Source: Chamaecrista fasciculata (lineage: Eukaryota > Streptophyta > Magnoliopsida > Fabales > Fabaceae). Taken from it: a DNA stretch of 64,000 nucleotides. The translations under genes and the position numbers were made by a program. Below the pieces are notes generated by a model. The model was given only the letters and a program-made list of their open reading frames with translations, did no database searches and had not been told where the DNA came from. The DNA is taken from NCBI GenBank assembly GCA_003254925.1, contig QANZ01042480.1, positions 14,318-78,317 on the forward strand, given 5' to 3'. Below are positions 45,431-57,724 of this stretch, piece after piece (the stretch's first letter is position 1; every line of letters starts with the position of its first letter).

Positions 45431-48310
45431 GATCCGGTAAAGTGAGTTTCCCGCCATATTCACTGAAGTCTGTCTGCAGTGTGCGATCTCAGGCGTCCGT
45501 TTCATCTGAACGGTTTACAATATGCCATGTCATCTTATTTTTTAAGTGGAACGTTGCGTTTCACTTTCTAAAAACTTTGCCTCTCACTTGCTGAAAACGC
45601 AGAGTCGTTTGGGGACTAAAATGGACCTAGCTCGGGCCGCATAAACTGATACCAATCTTCTTCTCAATCGTAGTGCTGCATCACATTGCATCTCTTCCGT
45701 CGTTCATCGATCGTCACCGGTGTGCTCCAGCGTTGTAGTCAAGATCCCATAAACGCCGGGATGGACCATGGATGAACGACGATTCAACGCCACCGAGTAA
45801 GTCGATTTTGGTAAAACAATTCAGAATTCTGAAATTCCGCGGCTTCTCTCTCTCGTTTTGACTTGTGATGGATGAATGTGTTTGTTTGTTGGAGCTGTCT
45901 GTGCAGTAGTGACTAATAATATGATGGATTAAGTGTCTGCTATCTGATACAGCATCTGATATCCTTAATTTACTAGATTTAAGTGTCTACAATCTATGTG
46001 ATGAATTAATTCCCAATTATAATAATTATAACTCATTTCCTAGTGCTAGTAAGGAAGATTTAAGCATGACGTTTGATATATAAGGAAGACTTTGATGCAT
46101 AGAATGCAAGTACTAGTTCTAGTAGTAGCCTTCAGATTGCAAACCTTCACAATTATAACTCATTTCCTATTTCAAGGCTTTCACTTTTAATTTATGAATT
46201 ACCATAACTCTATACTCCAAATGTAATGACTTACATAGACATTGGTTAAACCTGAAATAATCATTCACTCAATTATCCATTAGATTCTAATCTCAAGGTG
46301 GGAGGCTGTGACTTGATACCCATTATTAGTAATGAAAAACATCTAAACTTAATGCTTAAAAGTTGTCAATGCAAGTCAGCAACCAAGAGCCCAAGACTAG
46401 GTTCTGAAACTTGGATTTTAAGGATTATATATGTACTTTCATTGAATTGGACCATTTTGTTCAAATATGTTGCTTATATTGTGTTAAGTGCTGTGACATA
46501 GCCTATGAGGTAACAGAAACAGCAGAGTTAAGCACTAGCCCATGTCTGACATAAAAAAGGATCAAGAGTAGCTTCATACTTTCATTTTGGTCCTGTATAG
46601 TTTTTAACTTCATAATTATGTTATTCTTTATCAACAATATCTTTCATTTTGGGTTATTAAAACTGGTTGTGTCTTATTACTTAAAATCTTCATATTCATT
46701 TTGAGCTATGAGTTAATGAACTTTGAGGATTTATTTATTTCACAGATGTATCTGTTGCTTCAAGTCCTGATCACTTTGTCAAACTCTTTGTATAATTTAT
46801 TTCTCAGCTATAGTATTAAAGTGATATGAAGATCTATTTTAGAAATCAAAACAAAGAAGATATAAAAATCTGAGGACTATAACAGAATAAAAATTCATTT
46901 TAGATGCTATATTACAAATCTTTTTTTTTTCTTGTTTCTTTCTGCAGAATTTAGTAATCAAATTTGGAGCTATATGAACAAAATAATGTGCCAACATCTT
47001 GAGGGAGGAGGAGGCAAAGATAATGCAGATAGAGTGCAGTAAGGAAGGCATCAAGATAATGCAGATGACCATCATCCTGGGATAAACAGCTTGTAGAATT
47101 ACTAATTCCTTGTAATTAAATATTATAGTGACTATCATTGTACTTCAAAGAAAAATAAGAGTCATGAAATAAGGCTCATTGTAATACAAATTTTCATATC
47201 AATACATACATAATTTTTACTACTTTTGAACACCAGTTGTAACCAAATCTTTTCATTTTCTATTACAATAATTGTTTTGGTTTTTATTGCCTCCGTGGTG
47301 CTTATAACAGATGCATTAACACTGAAAGTCAAAGCAGGATTAAAAAAACACATTAAAACAACACATGACAGAGTAAGCAATATTTATGAAATGTTCATCA
47401 TTAAATTAATCACCAAGTAAAGCAAGCAAAGCAGAATTTCACAAAAAGACATAGTTTCTCAAGAGGTGTAATAGCTAGCAAGCAAGCTTATATAGGAGCC
47501 CATGAGATATTTATACACACACATGTATGACAGCAAAATAAAGCTACAGCAAAGCACTATATACACACGAATATAGAGGAAACAAAATTAAAATAGCAAA
47601 GCAAAATGAATATAGCAGTATATATACTGAACACTTTGCATTACAATAAAGCTACAGCTGTCCTTATATACACTAGAATGGAAGGTTTGAAATGGACAAC
47701 TCAGCAAAGAATTGGAAAGACTGAAAAACAAATTTGTGAGACGTAATGTAATGGACTCCTTATTCTAACCATCTTGATAGTTCATTAGCTTTATACATCA
47801 GCTATATTTTCTTCTCTAATACAGAAATTGCAGAAATTTCAAGTGAATCATAAACCTATAAAAACCATTAAACACATATATACATACATGTCCAAAGATT
47901 CTAAGAAATCACAATGAAAAGTGATGGAAAAGCAGCACAACGCAAGACGGAAGGGCAACACAGCAATACGGAATCGCAAGATGACAACACGAGACGACAA
48001 CGACGGCAACACAGAATGGGAACAGAAGCGTCGAAGAAGAAGAAGAGTGGCGGGAAATAGAGTGAGGTTTTCAATAATCTGAGAAGCAAAGGAGGGACTA
48101 AAACGTAGAGGCAAAGTGAGATGCAAACGACTCTGCGTTTTCAGCAAGTGAGATGCAAATTTTTAGAAAGTGAAACGCAACGTTCAACTTAAAAAATAGG
48201 ATGATGTGGCACGTTGTAAACCACTGAGATGAAACGGACGCCTGAGATCGCACACTGTAGACAAACTTCAGGGAATATGGCGGGAAACTCACTTTACTGG
48301 ATCCATGCTC
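45421..48310. mobile_element. 2.9 kb element with about 190 bp inverted ends
   Basis: 45421-45612 and 48121-48310 are inverted repeats (TAGAGCATGGATCC at both ends, inner GTGCGATCTCAGGCGTCCGTTTCATC and GCTGAAAACGCAGAGTCGTTT), diverged by roughly one base in ten or less by eye. Long inverted ends suit a Mutator-like element, but no transposase and no clean target duplication was found. The interior has gene-like patches: CpG-rich 45660-45800 ending in a GTAAGT donor, and a T-rich acceptor at 46947. Confidence 0.6.
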
Positions 48311-49375
48311 TATTTTTTGGAAGGAAAAGAATTAAAGAACTGTGAATACTGAATACTGAATACTGAATACTGAATACAGTATAAATGGGGATTAGCTTGA
48401 TGATAGGGTTTCATCAGAGTAAGGTGTGATTTCCGATGATTTCCGACGGCGACGACGTTTTTGCTTCTCCGACGACGCAACATCTCCTCAGTCTTCGGTT
48501 CTGAACCTGCCACGCAACTTTCTTTTTTTGTTTTTGGCTTCCGCAAGGTTTGATTCAGCTTCTTCTAGTTCTAGATTAACAACATTTCAAGTTCATAGCG
48601 AAAAGAAAAAAAAAAAAGTAGAATCCAGGTATTAACTTATCATTTTTACTTTTTTAGGGGAATACTGTTTTAAATAGAAGAACTAGAATCAATTAGTCTT
48701 CTTAAAAAGTTATCCAGTTAGCTTCTTAGTGTACTATTAATGTGAGTCTTGCTGCAAACTTTCAATTAAAGTGGAACCGTGTGAATCATGTGGCCGAGAC
48801 AATCAGACTAGTTTTTTGCACTAATTTTTGTTAGGGCTCCTGTATAGCTGTTAATTGGTATATAGAACAATGCTGTGTAATGGAAAATTGAACGAGTCTG
48901 ATACTGATAATGATAATGAGATTGAAGTTGAATGTTGTTAAAGACTTTGATATTTGTTATTGTTGATTTGCTTAAGCTGATACTGATAATGAGATTGAAG
49001 TTGTCCTTTATTCAAGAGAAAATTTACTTTTTAGTCCCTAATTTGTACTGGGTAAACATATCAGTTCTTGAATAATTGAAATACAGGACTTGGTATATGA
49101 AAATAGCATAATCATCAACTATTTAGTCCCAAGGACGATTTGGTTTTTGAATTTGAACTAGATTTGTAATTTTTTGTCTTTGAATGCGTACTAAATTTGT
49201 TATTTTTAGTTCTTGAATTTGTACCAAATTTGTATTTTTTGGTCCTTGATCAGAATTGTTGATAATTGCTTGCGATATTTTAGGGACCTAGTCATATTTC
49301 AATTATTCAAAGACTAATTATACAAATTTAGTGATCATTAAGTAGGTTTTCTCTATATTCAAGTACTTTAAATAT
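48311..49375. other. Spacer with GAATACT microsatellite and a MITE
   Basis: 48344-48378 is five tandem GAATACT-type units. 48420-48560 is CpG-rich and might be a leader exon, but the longest ATG frame is only 22 codons. 49015-49353 looks like a MITE with AGAGAAAATTTACTTTTTAG and GTAGGTTTTCTCT ends. No gene supported. Confidence 0.45.
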
Positions 49376-49385
49376 AGAAATTGGA

Positions 49386-49564
49386 TATTGGTTCCTCCCC
49401 TTAACCAAGTGATGAGGAGGGTTCAAATCTCAATTTTAGGTATGAAAAACATTTTGTGGTCAGTCGTTTATTCTTAAGTGGAGGACCCACAATAAAGGGA
49501 TTAGTCACCACTCTCAGTAGTGCATACCCAGGCTTAGTCAAAGAAAGAGCAAAAGATAAAAAAA
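49386..49564 (+). mobile_element. tRNA-derived SINE
   Basis: A-box-like CTTAACCAAGTGATGAGG, B-box-like GGGTTCAAATCTC, SINE body, A-rich tail, and a perfect 10 bp direct repeat AGAAATTGGA on both sides (49376-49385, 49565-49574). Confidence 0.85.
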
Positions 49565-49574
49565 AGAAATTGGA

Positions 49575-50373
49575 AGTTAGAAGTTAGAAGTGTTGTTTGA
49601 TTTATATGTGTATATATAATATTTTTTAATTTGATTAGTTCAACAATTTACCCCAGTGATCCGATAATAGAATCAATTTCTTGGTGACTGGAGCCCTTGG
49701 TTGGGTCAATGGCCAATCCAGTTACCAAAACATTCCCTTCCAATTCTTACTTTCTTGTTTTCTTTAACCAAATCAATTTTCTCTCTACTCTTTGTCTTCT
49801 CTTAAGATTGACCGACACTACTCTTACTTTCTTTTAATTAGTTCTTTTTTTCTTTTTGCAATTCTTTAAATCTGATTTGGGAGAGAAATGGGAAATGGAC
49901 AAAAAAACACGGGAGGAAAAATACTCAAAAGCTCAATTCATTCATTCATACTCACATGATCATGCATTACAATGGATATGCCACTGGCCTTTTGTAGATT
50001 TTACTACCAAAATAAAGTACACAAAAGTAGCATAACCTCATCAGCTTGTAGCCAAAAGTTTTGACAGTGAAAAAGAAGAACTAACTGTTTTTTTTTTTTT
50101 ACTTCTTTGATTCATCTAGAACTACAGCTGTGTGATATAATTTTTCAACTTATGACTTGCAATTTTACAGCTACACTCGAGTTTTGATCTGAATCATTTC
50201 CCAATTTGATCCAGTTGGAGCTTTCCTTTGAAATTTATGTGGGGGACGTTTTATCTATAATTCTAGAGTCCACTCCCAAGCTACAAATACTAATCTTTTA
50301 TAAGGTTTGATGATTAAACTGTTCATTATCATTTCTTCTTACACTTTTGTGGCTTAATTTATAATATTGATAG
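49575..50373. other. Spacer without recognised gene
   Basis: AT-rich, no homology seen. It may contain decayed upstream exons of the F-box/FBD relic, but none could be identified. Confidence 0.35.
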
Positions 50374-50645
50374 GAGGAGGAGGAGCCAACGTATGAGATT
50401 GACTTTTTTGAACCTTTCAAACTTCCCTCAAGCCTTAGAGAATGCCAAATGATGGGATTTAAAGGGAGCCAGGGAGGGTGGGCGAGAAGCTGTATGCAAA
50501 ATTTGTGATGGAGAAAGCGACTAATTTGCAAGTCTTTAGGATTTGTTGTGATGATTCAGATCCTTTGGATTACAAGTTCAAAATTCTAAAGGAATTATCT
50601 TCATATCCAAGGTCCTCATCAACATGTAGGCTTTTGTTTGAATGA
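50374..50645 (+). pseudogene. F-box/FBD protein, broken C-terminal exon
   Basis: After a possible acceptor TTGATAG the frame reads EPTYEIDFFEPFKLPSS and RECQMMGFKGSQGG, then a one-base frame change near 50475, then GEKLYAKFVMEKATNLQVF and KILKELSSYPRSSSTCRLLFE ending at TGA 50643. The last part matches the FBD domain ending (LL-FPRGS-TC---F) of plant F-box/LRR/FBD proteins, which are SCF ubiquitin-ligase adaptors. The F-box and LRR parts are absent nearby, so this is a relic. Assignment rests on the C-terminal motif pattern. Confidence 0.6.
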
Positions 50646-51161
50646 GAGATGGACTATTACTTTTTAGCCTTGTTTGATGTTGCAAAAGAAGATCTTGATG
50701 TTTTGAACAAAAAATCCCAGTATCGAGTAATATTATGTGGAGTAATTGCAACTAAAATTGGGTTAATTGTGTGTTTCTATGTTAAGTAGCTTTATTGGTT
50801 TGCATTAGACTTTGCTGTGGCTTTAGGCTGAGAGTTTATATTTTGGAAGAGTTTTACTTTACCTTTTTTTTTTTTTTTGGCTTGATNNNNNNNNNNNNNN
50901 NNCCTTTTTTTTTTTTTTTGGCTTGATTGCTTTACCTTTCTAAACTGTGAAGTTAATGGTAGTATTTCAGTATTCTATAAAATGAAAATTTTGTTCATAT
51001 CAGTCCCCGAGTAATGTTTTTTGAATTTATAAACATTTTTTATTCATCACCTTTACAAAATCACAACATTTTTTAAATTACTAGTAGTGGATGCACTCGT
51101 TAGATTATTTCATCTATTAACTTTTTTTTTTCTAAATTTAGTTATTTCTCTCAAATATATT
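50646..51161. other. Spacer with assembly gap
   Basis: AT-rich sequence with T homopolymers and a 16-base N run at 50887-50902; no gene recognised. Confidence 0.5.
50887..50902. other. Assembly gap (16 N) with repeated edges
   Basis: The gap is preceded and followed by the same phrase, CC, a long T run, then GGCTTGAT. The contig ends therefore probably overlap, and the true sequence may have one T run and no gap. Confidence 0.75.
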
Positions 51162-51166
51162 ATGTT

Positions 51167-51448
51167 TGTTATAAAATATAAGAAATAAGGATATTCAAAA
51201 TAGAGAGAAAAGTAAGAGGAGAGAGTGATTCTTTCATTCAACTGATATCATGAACTTTAAATCAACACCTAAAGCCTCTATTTATAGGCTAAAGGATCTA
51301 TAAGGGAGATGTACCAACTTAATGTACATAAAGAAGGGATAAGGTCATATTCATGTACATAGAGAAAGTAAAGAAAAACTCAAACTTCTATGCATGGAGA
51401 ATACCAAAAGACAAATGTGGATATTCACAAACATAATTATTTATAACA
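51167..51448 (-). repeat. 3' LTR of the copia element (left)
   Basis: 282 bp, about 98 percent identical to the right LTR by eye: around five substitutions and a 4 bp indel (ATGTGGATATTC against ATGTATTC). Confidence 0.92.
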
Positions 51449-54400
51449 CTCTCCCTTGAATATCCACAATTTATAGATACGCATTATATGTTGCCTCATT
51501 AAAAACCTTGCCAGGAAAACCCAGTGGGACAAAACCATGGCGAAGGGAAAAAGAGTACAGCGCGTATCTCACACTCATCATAACATCACTAAGGATCTTT
51601 TAATTTCCGCATTCAAATTTGATGAACCAATTTCTCAAATGTTGCAATTGGCAATGCCTCCATTAATAAATTTGCTAAATTATCACTTGAGCGAACTTGT
51701 TGAACTTCTATGTTGCCTTGCTTTTGATATCACAAGTAAATCTGCTAAATTCTCTTTTAGCTGAACTATACATGTCATATTATCTTCATACAATAAGGTT
51801 GACAGAGTTCCCTGCAAAAACAAATTACACATCTTCTGGATGTGTTGAATTAGTAGTCTCAACTAAACAAATTTTTTATTTGCCTTATGCATTGTCTCTG
51901 AAGGTCAGATAATAAGCTAGCATCTACATCATCAAGGAATGATGAACTAAATTTATTTAAATAAACCTTTATCTTTAAAATATTTTTCATTCCTTTTAAT
52001 GAAGAACTATATCTCGCTAGCAAGTGTACTTAAAACAGTAATCCACTTATAATATGAAGATATGGTACTACAGGACCAAAGAATTGCATCTTCATTTGAG
52101 GTTAATAGGATACTTTATCACTTCAAATGATTTATTGAACCTGTCATGGTTACACTATTTCCATGCACCTTATCCATTTGAAAGTATCTCAATCTTTTTA
52201 CATAATATGAGTAATAACCTCACTATTATAATATACTTACTTAGTCAGTAAGATGAGACAAAATTTTATCTTTGCAAAATCTTTCTTGCAAAACTATCAA
52301 TATTGTACTATGTTTTGAACTCTTCAAGAGTTCCAACAATAACAAATATACACAGTTTGATATCTTTCAAATAATATTTCTTGAGATAATTGTAGCACAT
52401 ATGTCCAAGTTTTTTTTTCAAGCTCATGTAGGATTTTATTCATCTTTATTGAACAAGACATCTGACATGCTTACTATAATCCTTCCGGGATTTGCATATA
52501 AACTCCATTGTCCAATAAGCCATATGAATGGACTATAACCATAGTCATTATATGTATATCAAGTTTGTTCATACAATGCCAGACTACTAAAATATTTGAA
52601 GGGGGTCGCATCCATCTTCGGGATTGCATCCATCTCTAGAGAATATGTCTTTACATCTTCAATGTGAGACCTTTGAGTTTATATCTTACGACTTTAGCCT
52701 TTCATTTTCATTACGATTTTACTCATAAACTCATTTGTACCCCACTAACTTCACACCTTCAAATATTTGGACATCAAAAGCCTTTTATAAACAGTCAGAT
52801 CATATATTCAAAAATAATTGCATCCACCACGGGAGAATTAAACTCCTTAAAATAAATGTCTAGTCTTTGTATCTCAAAAATTTCAATTCTCTTATTTCTT
52901 TTCGCACAAAGACTTATTTATATTTAACTGGTTGTACACCATCATGCTGACTATACACCATCATGCTGACTGTACACCATCATGTCTCAGGACTTCAAGT
53001 CCAAACATTTCCACATTTCTCGAGTGAGTTTTACTCATCTTGGATCCTTTCTTGTCAATTTGGCCAATATTCACGTCGACATCCTTCGACGAATTATTAT
53101 TCATGATCCTCAATTTCTTTATAATTTGTAATTTGTAGCGCTACATTATATGTAAATACTTTGTCGACAATATTTTCATATCGGTTCCATACTTTGGCAA
53201 TAATAAACATATTGAGATCTCATTATTTTTTTTACTTTCAGGTACCTGAATCTCTTCCGGAGATTTTTCATTCATTATGCCTTCATATATTTCCTCGATT
53301 CGACCATTTTTTTTTCATATGCTCCTTTTATTTTCGAGGATTCTTATCTCTGGAACCGATTAGTCCGTTTAGGGACTTCAATATATATTGGAGCATTTTC
53401 AGCTGGAAAATCTATCTTTACCATTTCTATGGGTCAGTGAATGCATTTTGCAATTTATTTACAATATTCTTCAAATAAACTATTCTTTGAACTTCAAGTT
53501 CACATGAGGATCAAATGAATATAATAATCATGCATTCCTTGTAATTCATTTTTCTATTCCAGCTATTTTCTTTCTCCCCCTAATGCTGAAAAATTAATTT
53601 CATTGACAAATCATGTCATGAATTATCTCCATTCAGGAGGTTAAGATATTTAATAATTGAGCGGGATCCATACCCAACTTATATTCTCAATTTTCATTGG
53701 GGCCCATTCAGATGCACATGGTGGAGCAATATAAATCCAGCACCCAAAGAATTCGTAAATGAAAAATATTCAGCTTCTGACCCAAAGCTAATAGCATAGG
53801 GGAGAATTTACGATACGTTATTAATTTAATGCGTACAAGTGCTGCATCATATAAATTGATATGTTCTCATTAGGCATTTAATTATTCAACAAGACCATTT
53901 ACCGTGTGGACACAAACAACATGATGTACCACATTTATCCCAACTAGCATATAATAGCCCTTTAAACCTTGGGATATAAATTCACCAGCATTATAAAATT
54001 TTCTTGATGGAATAATCCAAAACTTGAGCTCAATTTTTTTTCTTGGAACAAAGTGGATCGACATGTCCACAAGGTGGCACTTCAGGTCCACAATTTTTCT
54101 ATGAACGCGTTCAAGAATTCCAAGGGATCTAATCCCAATTTTTCCTGGTAATGGTCTTAAAACCAATTTTCATTGAGAACATGCAACACAAGAACTCATT
54201 ACATACAAGAAACCTTTGGTTCTTTAATAGGCATTAATTTAAGTTCGCATTATTCGTGAACCGGGATGGTCTAACCGGTTATACAAAATTATAAACGTAT
54301 CCTTTAAATTAATGAATTTCTGGTTCATTACTCCTTTAAATTAAGGAACCTCTAGTTCATTACAACATATGTTAATGAATTTTTGGTCCATTACAACATA

Positions 54401-54743
54401 TGTTTTAATTGTACTAATTCAAATATAGTACAAGATGGAGGGCTCTTCTGGAGCATACGATCACATGTCCGATATTATATTTCATTTTTCTTCCATCATA
54501 TTTTGCTTTCCTTCAGGAAAGCTTGATATAATTCAACAAGATTTTTGATCGTATGACGTACAATTAGATGGATACATGATTTATACTCAAACAAGAGATC
54601 ATATAAAGATAGATGAAAAAGGCTGAAAGAAATAAAGTAATACATTATTAACATATAAATTGTTAACCAAATTAAAAATGATAATAGAATAATAATATAC
54701 AATCAAAGAAATAAATGAGATAAATAAATTAAATAAAATGGAT

Positions 54744-54876
54744 TAGTTCTTCGGGAACTATCTCATATTTAGTTCTTCAGGAACTATCTCATATTCAGTT
54801 CTTCAGGAACTATCTAATATTCAGTTCTTCAGGAACCATATCATATTTAGTTCTTCAGGAACTATCTCATATTCAT
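54744..54876. repeat. Tandem repeat, 26 bp unit, five copies
   Basis: Unit AGTTCTTCAGGAACTATCTC plus ATATTC, inside the copia element. Each unit has an internal short palindrome around TTC-AGGAA. Confidence 0.85.
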
Positions 54877-55499
54877 TGAGATACCAAGACGTAAGAACTC
54901 GTTCATATCATATACTCAAATTCTCCTTGAGTTTATTGATGTCATACTTTAATAGTATCCAAATTCCAAACCACTACAGGGTTACATCAAGAAATATAAT
55001 CTTGTTAATATGAGAATCTCACTCTTCTAGAGTATATATTATTACTCTTCCAAAGTATCTTTGTGAGATTTTTCAATTCTCTTTCTTTCAGAGAAAAATA
55101 ATCATTATCAGAATAAATGTACTGTGAACTTCAGGTTCACTTGTCAAAATAAATCAATGACAATCTCATTTAATAATTGACATATTGTCACTGCCGTCTC
55201 TACTGGAGACTCAATATCAATAATTTTTGACATATCAAACACCTCACAAGATTAATTGTGATCACATATCACATCTAAAAATACATCAATCAATCCACAT
55301 ATAAAATAAACATTTATTTTGATATAGACCTTCAGGTCTATCAAATATTTAGATTGATGTTAGTCTTCAGGACTATTGACAAATATATATTTTTTTTGAC
55401 AACACCGTAATTGCTATCAGCAATTGGTCAAAATATAATTCTATTCACCTTCAAGGTTCGCCTTCAAGGTTATTAATTTCTATTTGACTATTAGCCTTC

Positions 55500-55715
55500 A
55501 TGGCTGATATAACACAGCTTCAATAGCCAAATTATTGTCTTCAAGGCATTATAGAATCATTTCAATAGTCAAACTATTAGCTTTTAGGCCTGATATAAGA
55601 CAGCTTCAATAGCTAAAGTCTAAGCCTTCGGGGCTGATATTATACAGCTTCAATAGCCAAAGTTTATTAGCCGTCAAGGGTGATATTAAACAGCTTCAAT
55701 AGCCAAAATACCAAA
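55500..55715. repeat. Tandem repeat, about 60 bp unit
   Basis: Diverged repeats marked by CAGCTTCAATAGCCAAA and GCCTTCGGGGCTGATAT, about four copies, in the copia leader. Confidence 0.75.
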
Positions 55716-56256
55716 ATATAGCCCTTGATAAATAATCAACATGTGCAATAACCTTTCATTGCACTAATCTTTGGCAAGAATACAATAATTGATTCAATAA
55801 AGTTGAATCAAAACATAATATGACTTCAAGTCATTTACTTAATCATATGAAACTGTAATTACATGTGACTTGGTCACTTTTATTTAATCATATGAAAACT
55901 CAATCATATGAAGTTTCAAGCTATACGAAACATTTCCAAATCTTAAGAAGACAACCACAATAATAAACTTATAAAATATATTATGATAATGATAAACAAT
56001 CCAGCATAAAAGTTTCTTACCTTTAGTAAGTTAACAAGAAAACTTGAAAGATAATTAACTTACCTCTTTAATTATCCAAAATTGAAATCAGAAGAGATTT
56101 GTACTTAGTTACCAAAAACTCACCGGTAAAGGCTCATGTTCAGTTACCTAGAACTCAAATGGATAGAGACCCATGAACAGATGCCAAAAGCTTGAATGAG
56201 TAGACACGTGCACATATGCCAAAAGCTCAAACCGGTAGAGGCTCGTGCTGATAACG

Positions 56257-56534
56257 TGTTATAAAATATAAGAAATAAGGATATTCAAAATAGAGAGAAA
56301 AGTAGGAGGAGAGAGTGATTTTTTCATTCAACTGATATCATCAACTTTACATCAACACCTAAAGCCTCTATTTATAGGCTAAAGGATCTATAAGGGAGAT
56401 GTACCAACTTAATGTACATAAAGAAGGGATAAGGTCATATTCATGTACATAGAGAAAGTAAAGGAAAACTCAAACTTCTATGCATGGAGAATACCAAAAG
56501 ACAAATGTATTCACAAACATAATTATTTATAACA
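56257..56534 (-). repeat. 5' LTR of the copia element (right)
   Basis: 278 bp partner of the left LTR; the primer binding site lies immediately to its left on the plus strand. Confidence 0.92.
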
Positions 56535-56539
56535 ATGTT

Positions 56540-57062
56540 TGGATTGTAAATATTTAAAGATGAATTATTTTATATATACAAAGCTATTAATTTCTTTTTA
56601 GAATAGTTGAAATTTCTTTTTTGATTGATTTTTATATTATTGTATAACGATAATTCCTATTGAAAAAATATTTTTGCATGTTCAATTATATAGTCAGTAA
56701 ATCACTTTGATACTTTGTAATTTGATCTAATTTTATTTTAATATATTGTGATTTAAAAACTGACATTTTAATATCTGAGGAGGTTAATAAGACTAATCCT
56801 ATAGTGGAATACATGAATATTTTAGTGGATTTAAGCCTATTTTATTATGTAACGTAGTGTATAAAGTGGTTGCCAAACTAATTGTAAACAGATTGAAACT
56901 TATACCATCTAACCTTTTTTTTTTTGGCCAGATTATACCATCTAACCTTGTTTTTTCTTAGTTGGCCAAAAAAAAAAATCTTGTTTTTTCTAATGAGACT
57001 AGCTTTATTCTTAGAAGACCCAACTTTATTTCTAGAAGAAACTTCTAAAATAATATTTTTAT
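56540..57062. other. AT-rich spacer
   Basis: No gene or element ends recognised. Contains a short duplicated phrase ATACCATCTAACCTT near 56904 and 56936. Confidence 0.4.
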
Positions 57063-57716
57063 AGCAAAAGATTTGTTGGTGCCCCTAATGTTTGGGGTCA
57101 GTTTCAGTTGTGCCTCTAACGTTTTGTTTTGTGTCAGTTATGCTCTTAACGTTTCACATTGTTCTTAATTATACCATAACTTCAATTTTTTTGGGCCAAA
57201 GTCCTATTTGGGTCCCTCAAGTTTGCTCAAAGTTTCGTTTTGGTCCCTCAAGTCTCCGGCAAACTTTCCGACGAGATACACGGTGGCACCGACGACTACG
57301 AAAACTCCTAATCCAAGGTGTTTTGACCTCTTGAGTTCAATGGCGGCCTGCATTTTGCAAACAAATGACCGAAAATATGATTTTCGACGATTGTGTAAAT
57401 GTTCCGTCGGCTTGCTAGTTATTTTTTCGCAAAATGGAGGTCGTCATTGAACTTAAAAGTTCAAAAAACCTTGGATTAGGAGTTTTCGTAGTCGTCGGAG
57501 TCGTGTATCTCACCGAAAAGTTCACCGGAGACTTGAGGAACCAAAATGGAACTTTGAGCAAACTTGAGGGACCAAAATAGGACTTTGGCCCAAAAAAAAA
57601 TTGAGGTAGGGTATAATTTTCAATAATGTAAAACGTTGGGGGCATGACACAAAACAAACGTTGGGGGTATAATTGAAACTGACCCCAAACGTTAAGGCAT
57701 AATAGCTCTTTTGCCC
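57063..57716. mobile_element. GCAAAAG-family MITE, compound
   Basis: Outer arms AGCAAAAG...TTTGGGGTCAG and CTGACCCCAAACGTT...CTTTTGCCC; flanks ATTTTTAT (57055-57062, 57717-57724) give an 8 bp duplication. A second palindrome occupies its loop. Confidence 0.75.
57191..57593. mobile_element. Inner palindromic MITE with GGGCCAAAGTCC arms
   Basis: Arms TTGGGCCAAAGTCCTATTTG and its near complement ending ACTTTGGCCCAA; inner arms around ACTCCTAATCCAAGG / CCTTGGATTAGGAGT. Richer in CG than its surroundings. No direct duplication found between it and the outer element. Confidence 0.7.
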
Positions 57717-57724
57717 ATTTTTAT

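Larger units (their letters stand above)
51167..56534 (-). mobile_element. Ty1/copia LTR retrotransposon, full length but coding-dead
   Basis: Terminal repeats 51167-51448 and 56257-56534 run TGTTATAAA to TTATAACA, flanked by the 5 bp duplication ATGTT (51162-51166, 56535-56539). Orientation is minus: a primer site GTTATCAGCACGAGCC follows the right LTR and a purine tract AAGGGAGAG abuts the left LTR. At 54166-53882 a minus-strand frame carries the integrase core ending of plant copia elements (NAGEFISQ, YYMLVGINV, VHTVNGL). Elsewhere the interior of 4.8 kb lacks long frames, so it cannot encode its own proteins. Confidence 0.92.

Noticed and set aside
45768..47042. A two-exon small gene (MDERRFNAT joined to an exon at 46948) inside the inverted-end element
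   Set aside because: The GTAAGT donor at 45797 and the acceptor at 46947 look good, but the joined frame hits TAG two codons after the junction. The attractive downstream peptide is in another frame.
48426..48635. Possible first exon of a plastid-targeted gene
   Set aside because: The long frame begins at GTG, not ATG; the real ATG frame is 22 codons. No downstream exons found.
52900..53000. CRISPR-like direct repeats (ACACCATCATGCTGACT)
   Set aside because: Three short repeats without spacers inside a plant copia element; ordinary tandem repeat in decayed pol sequence.
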